A DNA stretch of 28,853 nucleotides from Actinocrinis sp035605935 (lineage in GTDB: Bacteria > Actinomycetota > Actinomycetes > Streptomycetales > Catenulisporaceae), in assembly GCF_035605935.1 (NCBI RefSeq), contig NZ_DATNGK010000292.1:1-28853 (forward strand), read 5' to 3'. The position numbers and the translations under genes are program-made. Shown here in pieces: positions 1 to 8,932 of the stretch. How positions within the stretch are numbered: position 1 is the first letter of the stretch; each line of letters starts with the position of its first letter. Under the pieces are notes generated by a model. That model had not been told where the DNA came from, did not search any database, and was given only the letters and a program-made list of their open reading frames with translations.

Positions 1-2
1 AC

Positions 3-1880
3 ATGCTCATAGCAAGACTGCCATTCGTCGCGATCGGGGAACGCGGATCGACGCCAGGCCAGTTCATGGTCCGGCATCTGGTGTTGCCGTCGCCCGCACT
101 GTCTCCCACGGCCTGGCCCCAAGGACCATCCGGTGATCAGAATGAATATGGACCACTCACGCCCCTCGTACGACGGCTAAGAGACATCGGTTACCTGTCG
201 ACGACGACGTATCTCAACACTCCGGGCGCGGCGGCGCTAAGCGAAGTGGCTGCATATCTGGTGCGGCATGACAGCAAAAGCGTCGATTGGGTCAGCTTAA
301 CAGCGACCGTGCCGTCGAGTGTCGCCGATCGCTTTCTCAGCGGCATAAACGCACTCGAAGAGTCGGGTCTACTGCGTCGCGAGATTTATCAACAACGGGT
401 TTTGCTTCGCTTCCAGCAACCGGAGTTGCGCGAGCTGGTCGCGGGGATATGGACCGCACGATCGACGCTGCCGTTGGGATATGCCATGCGCCGCGGCATA
501 TCCGCATTCACCGGTGAGATCCTGCAGCGGGTGCTGACGGGCGAACCGAATGTGGACATATGGCCGCGTGCGATGAAGCTGGCGGCCGAGCAGGGTTGGC
601 TTCAACCCGTCGGCGACGTGAACCGAGTGCTCGCTGGAATGACGGGAAAGGATCTGTCGCTGGATGCTCAATGGCTGGCTGAGACGTGGATCCGCGCCGG
701 AGATCACGAACAGATCGCATTCGTCAGCAAGCTTCCCCATACGGTGGCCAACGACGTAACGCGGTTTCTCTGGGGCCGTCTGCTGTCGCGAACTTCCTTC
801 GAAACCAATCGAGCGGTGCGTCGGGCCATAGCGCACCGACTAGGCGGCAACGGCTCAACCACATGGAGCGCTCTCGCCGAGGACTGGCGAATGTTGGTGC
901 GAGTAGCCCGCTCCGGCGGCCTCGCGTGGCATCAGCGACAGGAATCCGCGTGGCAAACGTACGGACTCCCCGTGGCGACACTCTGCTGGATCCTGCTGCC
1001 ATCAGTCTGGCTGACCTGTGACAGCACCGATCGCGCAGACGTCGAGGAACTCCTTATCGCGCTGGCCAATTCCGCGTGTCCAGGCGGAGGCCTTGAACGC
1101 GACGCGGCTGCAGACATCGGAATCGAGATATCTCTGGGCGAGGGGTACAAGGACATGTGCACCCTCGCCGGCAGGCAGACGACTGAGATTTCGGATGCAC
1201 TATGGCGTCTGATCCGAACCATGGCACTGCGCGGCACATCCTGGGTGAGCAAACTGTATGCGTTTCAATCTATTGTCTTGCTCGCATTGCGAAGTGAAGA
1301 GTGGCAAACCGACCTGAAACACCTATGCGCGACCATTGTGTTACGTCGGCAGCATCCGGTTTATCGCGAGTATGTGCGATACGTGTCGGAGGTCATGAAC
1401 GCGGACGGGTCAGGGCTAGAAACCGTGGCGAGATCGGCTCTGTGGATCGACGACACGGAGACCCTACAACGAGGGGGCGCCGGGCTCGCTGACCCGTGTG
1501 TCCAAATCCTCGGTACGACGACGCTGCTTCTCAATATGGTCGAAGCACGCATCAGGAGCTCAGGCGATTGGGAATCACAGCAAGCGGCTCGGGTCGCTGC
1601 GCTCATCAGTCCGGTGCTGCCATCGTGTCTGTCCAGCCGTCGGGCCGCTATCGGATCGATTGTCGCCGAGTGCGCGTGTGAGATGCGGCTGTACGGGCCT
1701 GGCCTGAACTCCGTGTCGATACGCTCGATCTCGCCGGCGTTCGCCAACCGCTGCGTATCTTCGATCCGACGCGAAGGGGAAAAGCCGACGTCACACACTC
1801 TGCGCTTCTCGTTGTCCGCTCAGGCATTGAGAGTCCACATGCTTCGGATCGCCCGCGGGCACCCACGCAGGTCGCAATGA
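3..1880 (+). CDS. Unrecognised large protein, possibly the C-terminal part of a longer protein cut by the window edge
   Basis: I do not recognise this 625-residue protein. The reading frame is open at the left edge, with only two bases visible before the first ATG, so the true start may lie outside the window. Residues about 75-145 look like a winged-helix-type segment: helical, ending in RFQQPELRELV. That resembles the 'F.HP..RE' strand-helix that follows the NTPase core in some STAND/NACHT-type ATPases. The remainder is mostly helical and could be a repeat or sensor region; a hydrophobic stretch sits near residues 318-338. No Walker motifs, signal peptide or clear membrane anchor are present in the visible part. 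Base and codon use differ from the core genes downstream: A/T-ending codons are common and there are TTA leucine codons at 297-299 and 1341-1343. This suggests an accessory, possibly acquired gene. The STAND idea is inference only; coding is fairly sure from the length of the open frame. Confidence 0.7.
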   Translation: MLIARLPFVAIGERGSTPGQFMVRHLVLPSPALSPTAWPQGPSGDQNEYGPLTPLVRRLRDIGYLSTTTYLNTPGAAALSEVAAYLVRHDSKSVDWVSLTATVPSSVADRFLSGINALEESGLLRREIYQQRVLLRFQQPELRELVAGIWTARSTLPLGYAMRRGISAFTGEILQRVLTGEPNVDIWPRAMKLAAEQGWLQPVGDVNRVLAGMTGKDLSLDAQWLAETWIRAGDHEQIAFVSKLPHTVANDVTRFLWGRLLSRTSFETNRAVRRAIAHRLGGNGSTTWSALAEDWRMLVRVARSGGLAWHQRQESAWQTYGLPVATLCWILLPSVWLTCDSTDRADVEELLIALANSACPGGGLERDAAADIGIEISLGEGYKDMCTLAGRQTTEISDALWRLIRTMALRGTSWVSKLYAFQSIVLLALRSEEWQTDLKHLCATIVLRRQHPVYREYVRYVSEVMNADGSGLETVARSALWIDDTETLQRGGAGLADPCVQILGTTTLLLNMVEARIRSSGDWESQQAARVAALISPVLPSCLSSRRAAIGSIVAECACEMRLYGPGLNSVSIRSISPAFANRCVSSIRREGEKPTSHTLRFSLSAQALRVHMLRIARGHPRRSQ

Positions 1881-1889
1881 TGAGCCTCC

Positions 1890-2087
1890 GGCGGTGGCGC
1901 GTTGCGAGCGAGCCGCCGAGCGCCAGCGAGGCGGCGTGGCCGTGCAGCGTAGCGCCCAGCGCGTGGAGCGCGTGCGCGGTAGCGCCATGGTTCGCGTAGC
2001 GGCCGAGCCTCTGGGCGAGGACGCGGAGCAGGGTGGGCGGGCGGGTGCAGTTCAGCGCGGAGCGCGTCCGCCGAAGGCGGAGGTCAA
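1890..2087. repeat. GC-rich intergenic stretch with short palindromes
   Basis: This stretch lies between the large accessory gene and the broken PIN gene. It is made of recurring GCG/GAGCG-type words with inverted repeats. GCCGCC (1912-1917) pairs with GGCGGC (1930-1935). TCCGCC (2067-2072) pairs with GGCGGA (2076-2081) around a GAA loop. Several frames stay open simply because of the composition, so the Arg/Ala-rich reading is probably not a protein. It may be a dispersed palindromic element or a transcript end. I cannot tell from one copy. Confidence 0.4.
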
Positions 2088-2141
2088 TTGATAGACATCC
2101 CCCTGCCGCGTTGCCGACTCAAGCCTTCGAAACGAGAACGA

Positions 2142-2557
2142 ATGGCACGCCCGCGAAGCCAGCTCGTCGGCGGAACGTTCGCCCTAGGTTGTGAGGGCCT
2201 GTCTCTCTTATGCGCTGAAGACGAACGCATGACGGCGCTCGTACGCGAGGCACACGACAACGACTTTCGAGTAGTTGTCAGTGGGCTAAAACCGATCGAA
2301 GCGCACAACATAGGTATCAAGAACAACCGCCTGGCATGGTGCCTCTCCCGACTCAGCGTCGAGCCAGTGAGCGAAGAAATCGCCGGCGCGCCATTGACCT
2401 TCTTCGGGCAACTGGGCTGCACGGTCACAAGTACGCGATCGACGCCGTGGTCGCGGCCACGGCGTTGCAAGCGGCTAAACCGATCGCGATCGCCACCCCT
2501 GACGCGGACGATATGCGGAAACTGTGCGGCAAGCTTGTATGCATCGTGCTCGTATAG
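2142..2557 (+). pseudogene. Broken PIN-domain (VapC-like) ribonuclease gene
   Basis: The gene reads as a PIN-domain protein in two frames. Frame one runs from the ATG at 2142 (MARPRSQLVGGTFALGCEGLS) to the end of SVEPVSEEIAG near 2387. The protein then continues one base back, in the frame of cgc at 2387 (RAIDLLRATGLHGHKYAIDA), to a TAG at 2555-2557. Joined, this gives about 138 residues, a normal PIN length. The junction lies in the GC run cgccggcgcgcc (2381-2392) and is best explained by one lost base or a sequencing error. PIN enzymes use three or four acidic residues to bind metal and cut RNA. The Glu in KPIEAHN and the Asp in YAIDAVV are present. The first Asp, expected in 'LDCEGLS', reads LGCEGLS (GGT where GAT is expected). 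A TTA codon is at 2208-2210. No antitoxin gene is visible just upstream. It ends 8 bases before the convergent DUF2550 gene. The family call is firm; inactivity is likely. Confidence 0.75.
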
Positions 2558-2565
2558 GGCGACCA

Positions 2566-3195
2566 TCAGGAGACGCGGCTGACGTCCTGGCCCGGCGGCG
2601 CAGCTTCCAGCCAGGATAGGAACCCGGTCAGCGCGTCGGGCGACATCGCCAACTCCACCAGGCCGGTGCCGAACTTGCACTCCACGATGGTCCAGCCGGG
2701 GAAGAGCGCCAACTCCTCCTGGCCCTCCGTGTCGCGGCGGGCGACCACTTCGAGATCACGGCGGGTGAGCACTGCGGCCGGGCGGTACGCGTAGGAGAAG
2801 ATGCGGTACCAGTCGATCCGGTCATTCTCGTATTGCGCTATTCCGTAGGACCAGCCTCGGCCCGCTCGTACCGCCGACGCACTCAGCGGGGTACGGGTGC
2901 CGCGCCGGTGCGGTTCCGCTCCCGCCGCTTCCATCCCCGCCCCTGCGCCCGCACCGTACAACTCGCCGTCGCCGCGGGTGCGCGCCTCGCCGTTCGCCTG
3001 CGCGTGAGACTGCCCGAAATGCACCGCAGCCCGCGCCGACCCTGGGGTCAGACGCAGGCTGCAATCGAAAGTGCCGCCACGGCGGCGGATCACCACCCGC
3101 CGGGTGAACAGCGCGCCTATGGCACATAGCAACACCAGGGCCACGGCGGCGAGCCACTCCAGCAGTGCGGTGACGATCATCACCGACACCGCCAC
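2566..3195 (-). CDS. DUF2550 membrane-anchored protein
   Basis: This is the small actinobacterial protein usually found just after atpC; its function is not known. One membrane helix is at residues about 6-28, followed by a basic stretch (RRVVIRRRGG) and the family's TFDCSLRL strand. The C-terminal half has the expected GWSYGIAQYENDRIDWYRIFS and ELAMSPDALTGFLSWLEAAPPG segments, read here in short pieces. At 209 residues it is longer than the usual 140-150 or so. The extra is a Gly/Ala/Arg-rich, probably disordered insertion at about residues 55-110, inside the conserved domain. The start is uncertain: GTG at 3195 is given, but the in-frame ATG at 3180 (MIVTALLEW) would keep the whole membrane helix. 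It lies 192 bases downstream of atpC and converges on the plus-strand PIN pseudogene, so it marks the edge of the conserved block. Confidence 0.8.
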   Translation of the reverse strand: MAVSVMIVTALLEWLAAVALVLLCAIGALFTRRVVIRRRGGTFDCSLRLTPGSARAAVHFGQSHAQANGEARTRGDGELYGAGAGAGMEAAGAEPHRRGTRTPLSASAVRAGRGWSYGIAQYENDRIDWYRIFSYAYRPAAVLTRRDLEVVARRDTEGQEELALFPGWTIVECKFGTGLVELAMSPDALTGFLSWLEAAPPGQDVSRVS

Positions 3196-3282
3196 CGCTC
3201 GCCAAGGCCGCTCATCGTTGCCGTTGCGTGCACGATTCTCCGTTGCCGTCGCTCACTCGCACCTTGCCTCGTCGCGGTCAGG

Positions 3283-3299
3283 CTGCGAACTTCTCGCAG
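3283..3299 (-). terminator. Candidate weak terminator after atpC
   Basis: CTGCGA (3283-3288) and TCGCAG (3294-3299) form a six-base-pair stem with a five-base loop, 89 bases downstream of the atpC stop. There is no T-run, so it may only slow polymerase or protect the 3' end of the atp transcript. It could separate atpC from the DUF2550 gene. Confidence 0.3.
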
Positions 3300-3387
3300 T
3301 CAGCCATCGCCGATCCCGGTGCTACGCACTACCACCCGACGTGACTCGTATACGTAGTATCTCTTGCGCCGACGAACTTTCGCGCAC

Positions 3388-3792
3388 CTACTGTGCGGTT
3401 ACCCGACCCGCCGCCCTCAAGCGCAGCTCAGCGCGCTCAGCCGCGGCCTCGGAATCGCGGTCGAACTCCCCGGCTCGGGCCCGGGCCAGAGCCTCCTCGG
3501 CCCTTGCGACGTCAATGTCACCGCTCAGCTCCGCCGCCTCGCTCAGCAGCGAGACCCGGTTCTCGTCCACCGCGATGAAGCCGCCGTGCAGCGCCACCCG
3601 CAGGGTCTCCCCCGGCGCGCCGTCCTCGACCGTCTTGATCACGGCGACCGAGGGCTTGAGCACCGACATGATCGGCTGGTGACCGGGCAGGACGCCGACG
3701 TCGCCGTCCGCGGTCTTGGCGATCACCATGGACGCCTTGCCGGACCAGACCTCGCGGTCGGCCGCGACCAGCGCCACTTCGAGTTCAGCCAC
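3388..3792 (-). CDS. atpC: ATP synthase F1 epsilon subunit
   Basis: Epsilon is part of the central rotor stalk: it connects gamma to the c-ring and restrains ATP hydrolysis. The 134 residues begin with the typical beta-sandwich (MAELEVALVAADREVWSG, VGVLPGHQPIMSVL), which covers about residues 1-85. The C-terminal helical hairpin follows and is rich in Ala, Arg and Glu (RAEEALARARAGEFDR). The length is slightly above the common actinobacterial 120-130. The start is GTG at 3792, with GGAGGAG seven bases upstream. It is the last atp gene and is separated from atpD by 115 bases holding a strong hairpin, so its level may be set apart from that of the catalytic subunits. Confidence 0.95.
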   Translation of the reverse strand: MAELEVALVAADREVWSGKASMVIAKTADGDVGVLPGHQPIMSVLKPSVAVIKTVEDGAPGETLRVALHGGFIAVDENRVSLLSEAAELSGDIDVARAEEALARARAGEFDRDSEAAAERAELRLRAAGRVTAQ

Positions 3793-3839
3793 GGTGCGGC
3801 TCCTCCACTCTTGATGCGAAAGGCTGGCTGGCTGGATCC

Positions 3840-3883
3840 GCCGGGCGCGGGAGCGCGGTACTCACTCCCGCTCCCGGCCCGGC
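3840..3883 (-). other. Strong intercistronic hairpin between atpD and atpC
   Basis: GCCGGGC (3840-3846) pairs with GCCCGGC (3877-3883), and CGGGAGCG (3848-3855) with CGCTCCCG (3869-3876). One G (3847) bulges out and the loop is 13 bases. The 15 base pairs make this the strongest stem in the operon. It has no T-run, so it is probably an mRNA processing, stability or partial-termination element rather than a full stop. Confidence 0.6.
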
Positions 3884-3907
3884 AGACCCGGCTGCGCACT
3901 GCTCCTG

Positions 3908-5341
3908 CTACTTCGTCAGTTCCTTGTACTTGCGCTCGAGGTCCTCGAGCCCGCCGCACATGAAGAACGCCTGCTCCGGCACGTGGTCGTACTTGCCGTC
4001 CGCGATCGCCGTGAACGCGGCGATGGTCTCGTCCAGCGGCACGAACGATCCCTCGAGGCCGGTGAAGACCTTCGCCACGAAGGTGTTCTGGGACAGGAAG
4101 CGCTCGATCCGCCGCGCGCGCTGCACGGTGATCTTGTCCTCCTCGGACAGCTCGTCCACGCCCAGGATCGCGATGATGTCCTGCAGGTCCTTGTACTTCT
4201 GCAGGATCGCCTTGACCCGGCTGGCGGTCTCGTAGTGCTCCCTGGAGATGTACCGCGGGTCGAGGATCCGGCTGGTCGAGTCCAGCGGGTCCACGGCCGG
4301 GTAGATGCCCTTCTGGGTGATCGGACGGCTCAGCACCGTCGTCGCGTCCAGGTGGGCGAAGGTGGTGTGCGGCGCCGGGTCGGTGATGTCGTCGGCGGGC
4401 ACGTAGATCGCCTGCACCGAGGTGATCGAGTGACCACGGGTGCTGGTGATCCGCTCCTGCAGCTCGCCCATCTCGTCCGCCAGGGTCGGCTGGTAGCCCA
4501 CCGCGGACGGCATACGGCCGAGCAGCGTGGAGACCTCGGAGCCGGCCTGGGTGAAGCGGAAGATGTTGTCGATGAACAGCAGCACGTCCTGCTTCTGCAC
4601 GTCGCGGAAGTACTCCGCCATGGTCAGCGCGGACAGCGCGACGCGCAGCCGGGTGCCCGGCGGCTCGTCCATCTGGCCGTAGACCAGCGCGGTCTTCTCG
4701 ATGACGCCGGTCTCGGTCATCTCCGCGATCAGGTCGTTGCCCTCACGGGTGCGCTCGCCGACTCCGGCGAACACCGACACGCCGCCGAAGTTCTCCGCGA
4801 CCCGGTAGATCAGCTCCTGGATCAGCACGGTCTTGCCCACGCCCGCGCCGCCGAACAGGCCGATCTTGCCGCCGTTGACGTACGGGGTGAGCAGGTCGAT
4901 GACCTTGATGCCGGTGGTGAACATCTCGGTCTTCGAGTCCAGCTGGTCGAAGCTGGGCGCCTTGCGGTGGATCGGCCAGCGCTCGGTGACCTCGAAGCGC
5001 TCGCCCTCCTTGAGGTTGAGCACGTCGCCGGTCACGTTGAACACGTGGCCCTTGGTGATGTCGCCGACCGGCACCGAGATGGCCTCGCCGGTGTCCTTCA
5101 CCTCGGCGCCGCGCACCAGTCCGTCGGTCGGCTTCATCGCGATGGCGCGAACCATGTTGTCGCCCACGTGCTGGGCGACCTCGAGGGTCAGCCGGCGGGT
5201 CTCGCCCTGGAAGTCGTAGTCGATGGTCAGCGCGTTGAAGATCGCCGGCATCGCGTCGACGGGGAACTCCACGTCGACGACGGGGCCGATGATCCGCGAG
5301 ACGCGGCCGACGCCGGTCGTGGTCTCAGTGGTCGTCGTCAT
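3908..5341 (-). CDS. atpD: ATP synthase F1 beta subunit (catalytic)
   Basis: Beta carries the catalytic nucleotide sites of the F1 hexamer at the cytoplasmic face of the membrane. All family marks are present in the 477 residues: Walker A GGAGVGKT (164-171), the catalytic Glu in GVGERTREG (E196), Walker B LLFIDNIFRF, and the DELSEED-type loop (DELSEEDK) that contacts gamma. The N-terminal beta-barrel domain (about 10-90) is preceded by a Thr/Glu-rich tail of roughly ten residues. The length is normal. The start is ATG at 5341 with GGAGAAGGA immediately upstream. It lies 55 bases after atpG in the operon. The reading is intact with no odd residues in the active site. Confidence 0.98.
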   Translation of the reverse strand: MTTTTETTTGVGRVSRIIGPVVDVEFPVDAMPAIFNALTIDYDFQGETRRLTLEVAQHVGDNMVRAIAMKPTDGLVRGAEVKDTGEAISVPVGDITKGHVFNVTGDVLNLKEGERFEVTERWPIHRKAPSFDQLDSKTEMFTTGIKVIDLLTPYVNGGKIGLFGGAGVGKTVLIQELIYRVAENFGGVSVFAGVGERTREGNDLIAEMTETGVIEKTALVYGQMDEPPGTRLRVALSALTMAEYFRDVQKQDVLLFIDNIFRFTQAGSEVSTLLGRMPSAVGYQPTLADEMGELQERITSTRGHSITSVQAIYVPADDITDPAPHTTFAHLDATTVLSRPITQKGIYPAVDPLDSTSRILDPRYISREHYETASRVKAILQKYKDLQDIIAILGVDELSEEDKITVQRARRIERFLSQNTFVAKVFTGLEGSFVPLDETIAAFTAIADGKYDHVPEQAFFMCGGLEDLERKYKELTK

Positions 5342-5396
5342 TCCTTCTCCGTCACGGTTTCAGCGGCCTTCGGTTGTGATCGGCGCTGTCTCATGG

Positions 5397-6305
5397 CTAC
5401 TGGTTCTCCGCTGAGGCGTCGGCCAATGCGTTCGCGCCGCCGACGATCTCGCTGATCTCCTGGGTGATCTCCGCCTGGCGGGCGCTGTTGGCCAGCCGGG
5501 TGTACTGCTTGATGAGATCGGTGGCGTTGTCCGTCGCCGACTTCATCGCCCGCCGCCGCGCCGCGTGCTCCGAGGCCGCGGACTGCAGCAGCGCGTTGAA
5601 CAGCCGCGCCTTGATGTATTGCGGCAGCAGCGCGTCGAGCACCTCGGGGGGAGAGGGCTCGAACTCGTAGAGCGGGAAGACTCCGCCGGCCGGGGCCTCG
5701 GTGGTCTCCTCGATCTCCAGCGGCAGGAAGCGAGCCGCGACAGGGGTCTGCGAGAGCATCGAGATGAAATGGGTGGAGACCACGTGGATCTCGTCGACCC
5801 CGCCGTTCTCACCGCCCTTCTCGAATGCCTCGATCAGCGCGTCGCCGATCGCCGCCGCGTCGCCATACTGCGGGTTGTCGGAGAACCCGCTCCACTCGCC
5901 GGCCATCGGCACTGCGCGGAAGCGGTAGTACGCCGCGCCCTTGCGGCCGACGACGTACCGGTCGACTTCCTTGCCCTCGCTGCGCAGCAGCGCGGCCAGC
6001 TGCTCCGCCTGCTTGATCGCGCCGGTGTTGTAGGCGCCGGCAAAACCGCGGTCCGCGGTGATCAGCAGGATCGCCGCGCGCCGCAGCTGCGGCCGCTCGC
6101 CGATCAGCGGGTGCTTGGCGTTGGAGTGCGAGGCGACCGCGGACACCGCGCGGGTGATCTCCCGCGCGTACGGGGTCGACTGCGCGACACGCTGCTGCGC
6201 CTTGACGATGCGCGCCGTGGCGATCAGCTCCTGGGCGCGGGTGATCTTCTTCGTCGAGGAGACGGACGCGATGCGCCGCCGATAGACGCGAAGTTGCGCT
6301 CCCAC
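5397..6305 (-). CDS. atpG: ATP synthase F1 gamma subunit
   Basis: Gamma is the rotating shaft that passes through the alpha3-beta3 ring. The 302 residues show the two long coiled helices expected at the ends. The N-terminal one is LRVYRRRIASVSSTKKITRAQ (read in parts) and the C-terminal one is SATDNATDLIKQYTRLANSARQAEITQEISEIVGGANAL (read in parts). The central Rossmann-like domain contains LLITADRGFAGAYN. The start is GTG at 6305, giving MGAQLRVYRRRI, the usual start of the family, with GGGAGGG eight bases upstream. The gene sits between atpA (71-base gap with a hairpin) and atpD (55-base gap). Confidence 0.97.
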   Translation of the reverse strand: MGAQLRVYRRRIASVSSTKKITRAQELIATARIVKAQQRVAQSTPYAREITRAVSAVASHSNAKHPLIGERPQLRRAAILLITADRGFAGAYNTGAIKQAEQLAALLRSEGKEVDRYVVGRKGAAYYRFRAVPMAGEWSGFSDNPQYGDAAAIGDALIEAFEKGGENGGVDEIHVVSTHFISMLSQTPVAARFLPLEIEETTEAPAGGVFPLYEFEPSPPEVLDALLPQYIKARLFNALLQSAASEHAARRRAMKSATDNATDLIKQYTRLANSARQAEITQEISEIVGGANALADASAENQ

Positions 6306-6335
6306 GGCCTCAGCCCTCCCTTCCGGATTCGAACT

Positions 6336-6352
6336 GCCCGGACGCGCCGGGC
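6336..6352 (-). other. Intercistronic hairpin between atpA and atpG
   Basis: GCCCGG (6336-6341) pairs with CCGGGC (6347-6352) around the loop acgcg. All six pairs are G-C. It lies 31 bases upstream of the atpG start. A T-loop-like string (ggattcgaact) lies beside it, but there is no tRNA here. Confidence 0.5.
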
Positions 6353-6376
6353 TGCACAGTGCTCACGGTAGGCGCC

Positions 6377-8017
<1,641 letters not shown>

Positions 8018-8075
8018 GAGTCTTCCCTTACTCCCTAGGTTCTCGGGGCCTTCGCCCGCGATTTCGGTACTGCAC

Positions 8076-8092
8076 GCCCTCGATCGGAGGGC
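8076..8092 (-). other. Intercistronic hairpin between atpH and atpA
   Basis: GCCCTC (8076-8081) pairs with GAGGGC (8087-8092) around gatcg, in the 102-base gap before atpA. It is of the same kind as the stems in the other atp gaps. Confidence 0.5.
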
Positions 8093-8119
8093 TACGTCTG
8101 ACGGTTGGTCATCAACCTG

Positions 8120-8932
8120 CTACTGCGACACGCGCCGCGCGGCCTCACCGAGGCGCCCGGCGACCGAGCCGTCGATGATGTCGTCGCCGATCCGGATGAC
8201 CATGCCGCCGATGAGGGCCTGGTCCAGCTCCACGTTAAGGCGGATCTCCCGGCCGTAGGCGCGGGCCAGGATGTCGGAGAGCCGCGCGCGCTGCGCCTCG
8301 GTCAGCGGCACGGCGGCCGTGACCAGGGCGGTGACCCGCGACCTGCGCTCGGCCGCGATCCGGCTGAGCTCCTCGACTCCGGCCACCGCGTTGCGGCCAC
8401 GCGGGGCGGCCACCAGGCGGTGGATCAGCCGCAGCGCAGACGGGTTCGCCTTGCCCGCGAGCAGCGAGTCCACCAGCGCGGTGCGCTGCGAGGCCGGGAT
8501 GCGCTGGGACAGAGCCGCGGCCAGTTCCGGTTCCGCGGCCAGGATCCGGCCGAAGCGGAACAGGTCGTCCTCGACGGCGTCCAGGGCCCCGGCCCGGTCG
8601 GCCAGAGCCAGCTCCGCCTCGGTGGCCAGCAGCTCGACCGCGTCGGCCAGATCGCGCGGTGAGGACCAGCGGCCCCGCACCGTTCCCGCGATCAGCTCCA
8701 CGGCCGGGTCGCCGACCTTCCCGGACAGCAGCGAGGTCACCAGCCGGGCACGCTGCTCCGGTTCCCGTGACGGGTCGGTCAGCAGCCGGCGCAACGTCAC
8801 GTCGCCGTCGAGCAGCGCGCCGATGGCGGCCAGGTCGTCGGACAACTTGGTGACGTCGGTCGCCGGCACGGCGGTGAGCGCGGCCAGCGACTCCTGCGCC
8901 TGCTTGAGCGATTCCCGACTCGCGCCGCGCAT
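8120..8932 (-). CDS. atpH: ATP synthase F1 delta subunit
   Basis: Delta sits on top of F1 and joins it to the peripheral stalk (b subunit). At 270 residues it has the long actinobacterial form. The N-terminal helical bundle is about residues 1-120. The conserved C-terminal part carries VTALVTAAVPLTEAQRARL and LDQALIGGMVIRIGDDIIDGSV (both read in parts), the latter being the family signature. The ATG at 8932 shares a base with the atpF stop (TGATG), so the two stator genes are translationally coupled. The gene is followed by a 102-base gap holding a hairpin before atpA. Confidence 0.96.
   Translation of the reverse strand: MRGASRESLKQAQESLAALTAVPATDVTKLSDDLAAIGALLDGDVTLRRLLTDPSREPEQRARLVTSLLSGKVGDPAVELIAGTVRGRWSSPRDLADAVELLATEAELALADRAGALDAVEDDLFRFGRILAAEPELAAALSQRIPASQRTALVDSLLAGKANPSALRLIHRLVAAPRGRNAVAGVEELSRIAAERRSRVTALVTAAVPLTEAQRARLSDILARAYGREIRLNVELDQALIGGMVIRIGDDIIDGSVAGRLGEAARRVSQ

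Noticed and set aside
1894..2091. A 65-codon Arg/Ala-rich plus-strand frame
   Set aside because: Several overlapping frames are open on both strands because of the palindromic GC-rich repeats; no ribosome site or family likeness.
3348..3355. Palindrome CGTATACG downstream of atpC as an operator
   Set aside because: An eight-base palindrome alone is weak evidence, and no promoter elements could be set around it with confidence.
3983..5455. A 490-codon plus-strand frame opposite atpD
   Set aside because: Shadow of atpD; composition is Val/Leu/Asp/Arg/His repeats with no domain.
6321..6352. T-loop-like string ggattcgaact followed by a stem, as in a tRNA
   Set aside because: The gap between atpG and atpA is only 71 bases and no acceptor, D or anticodon arms can be formed around it.
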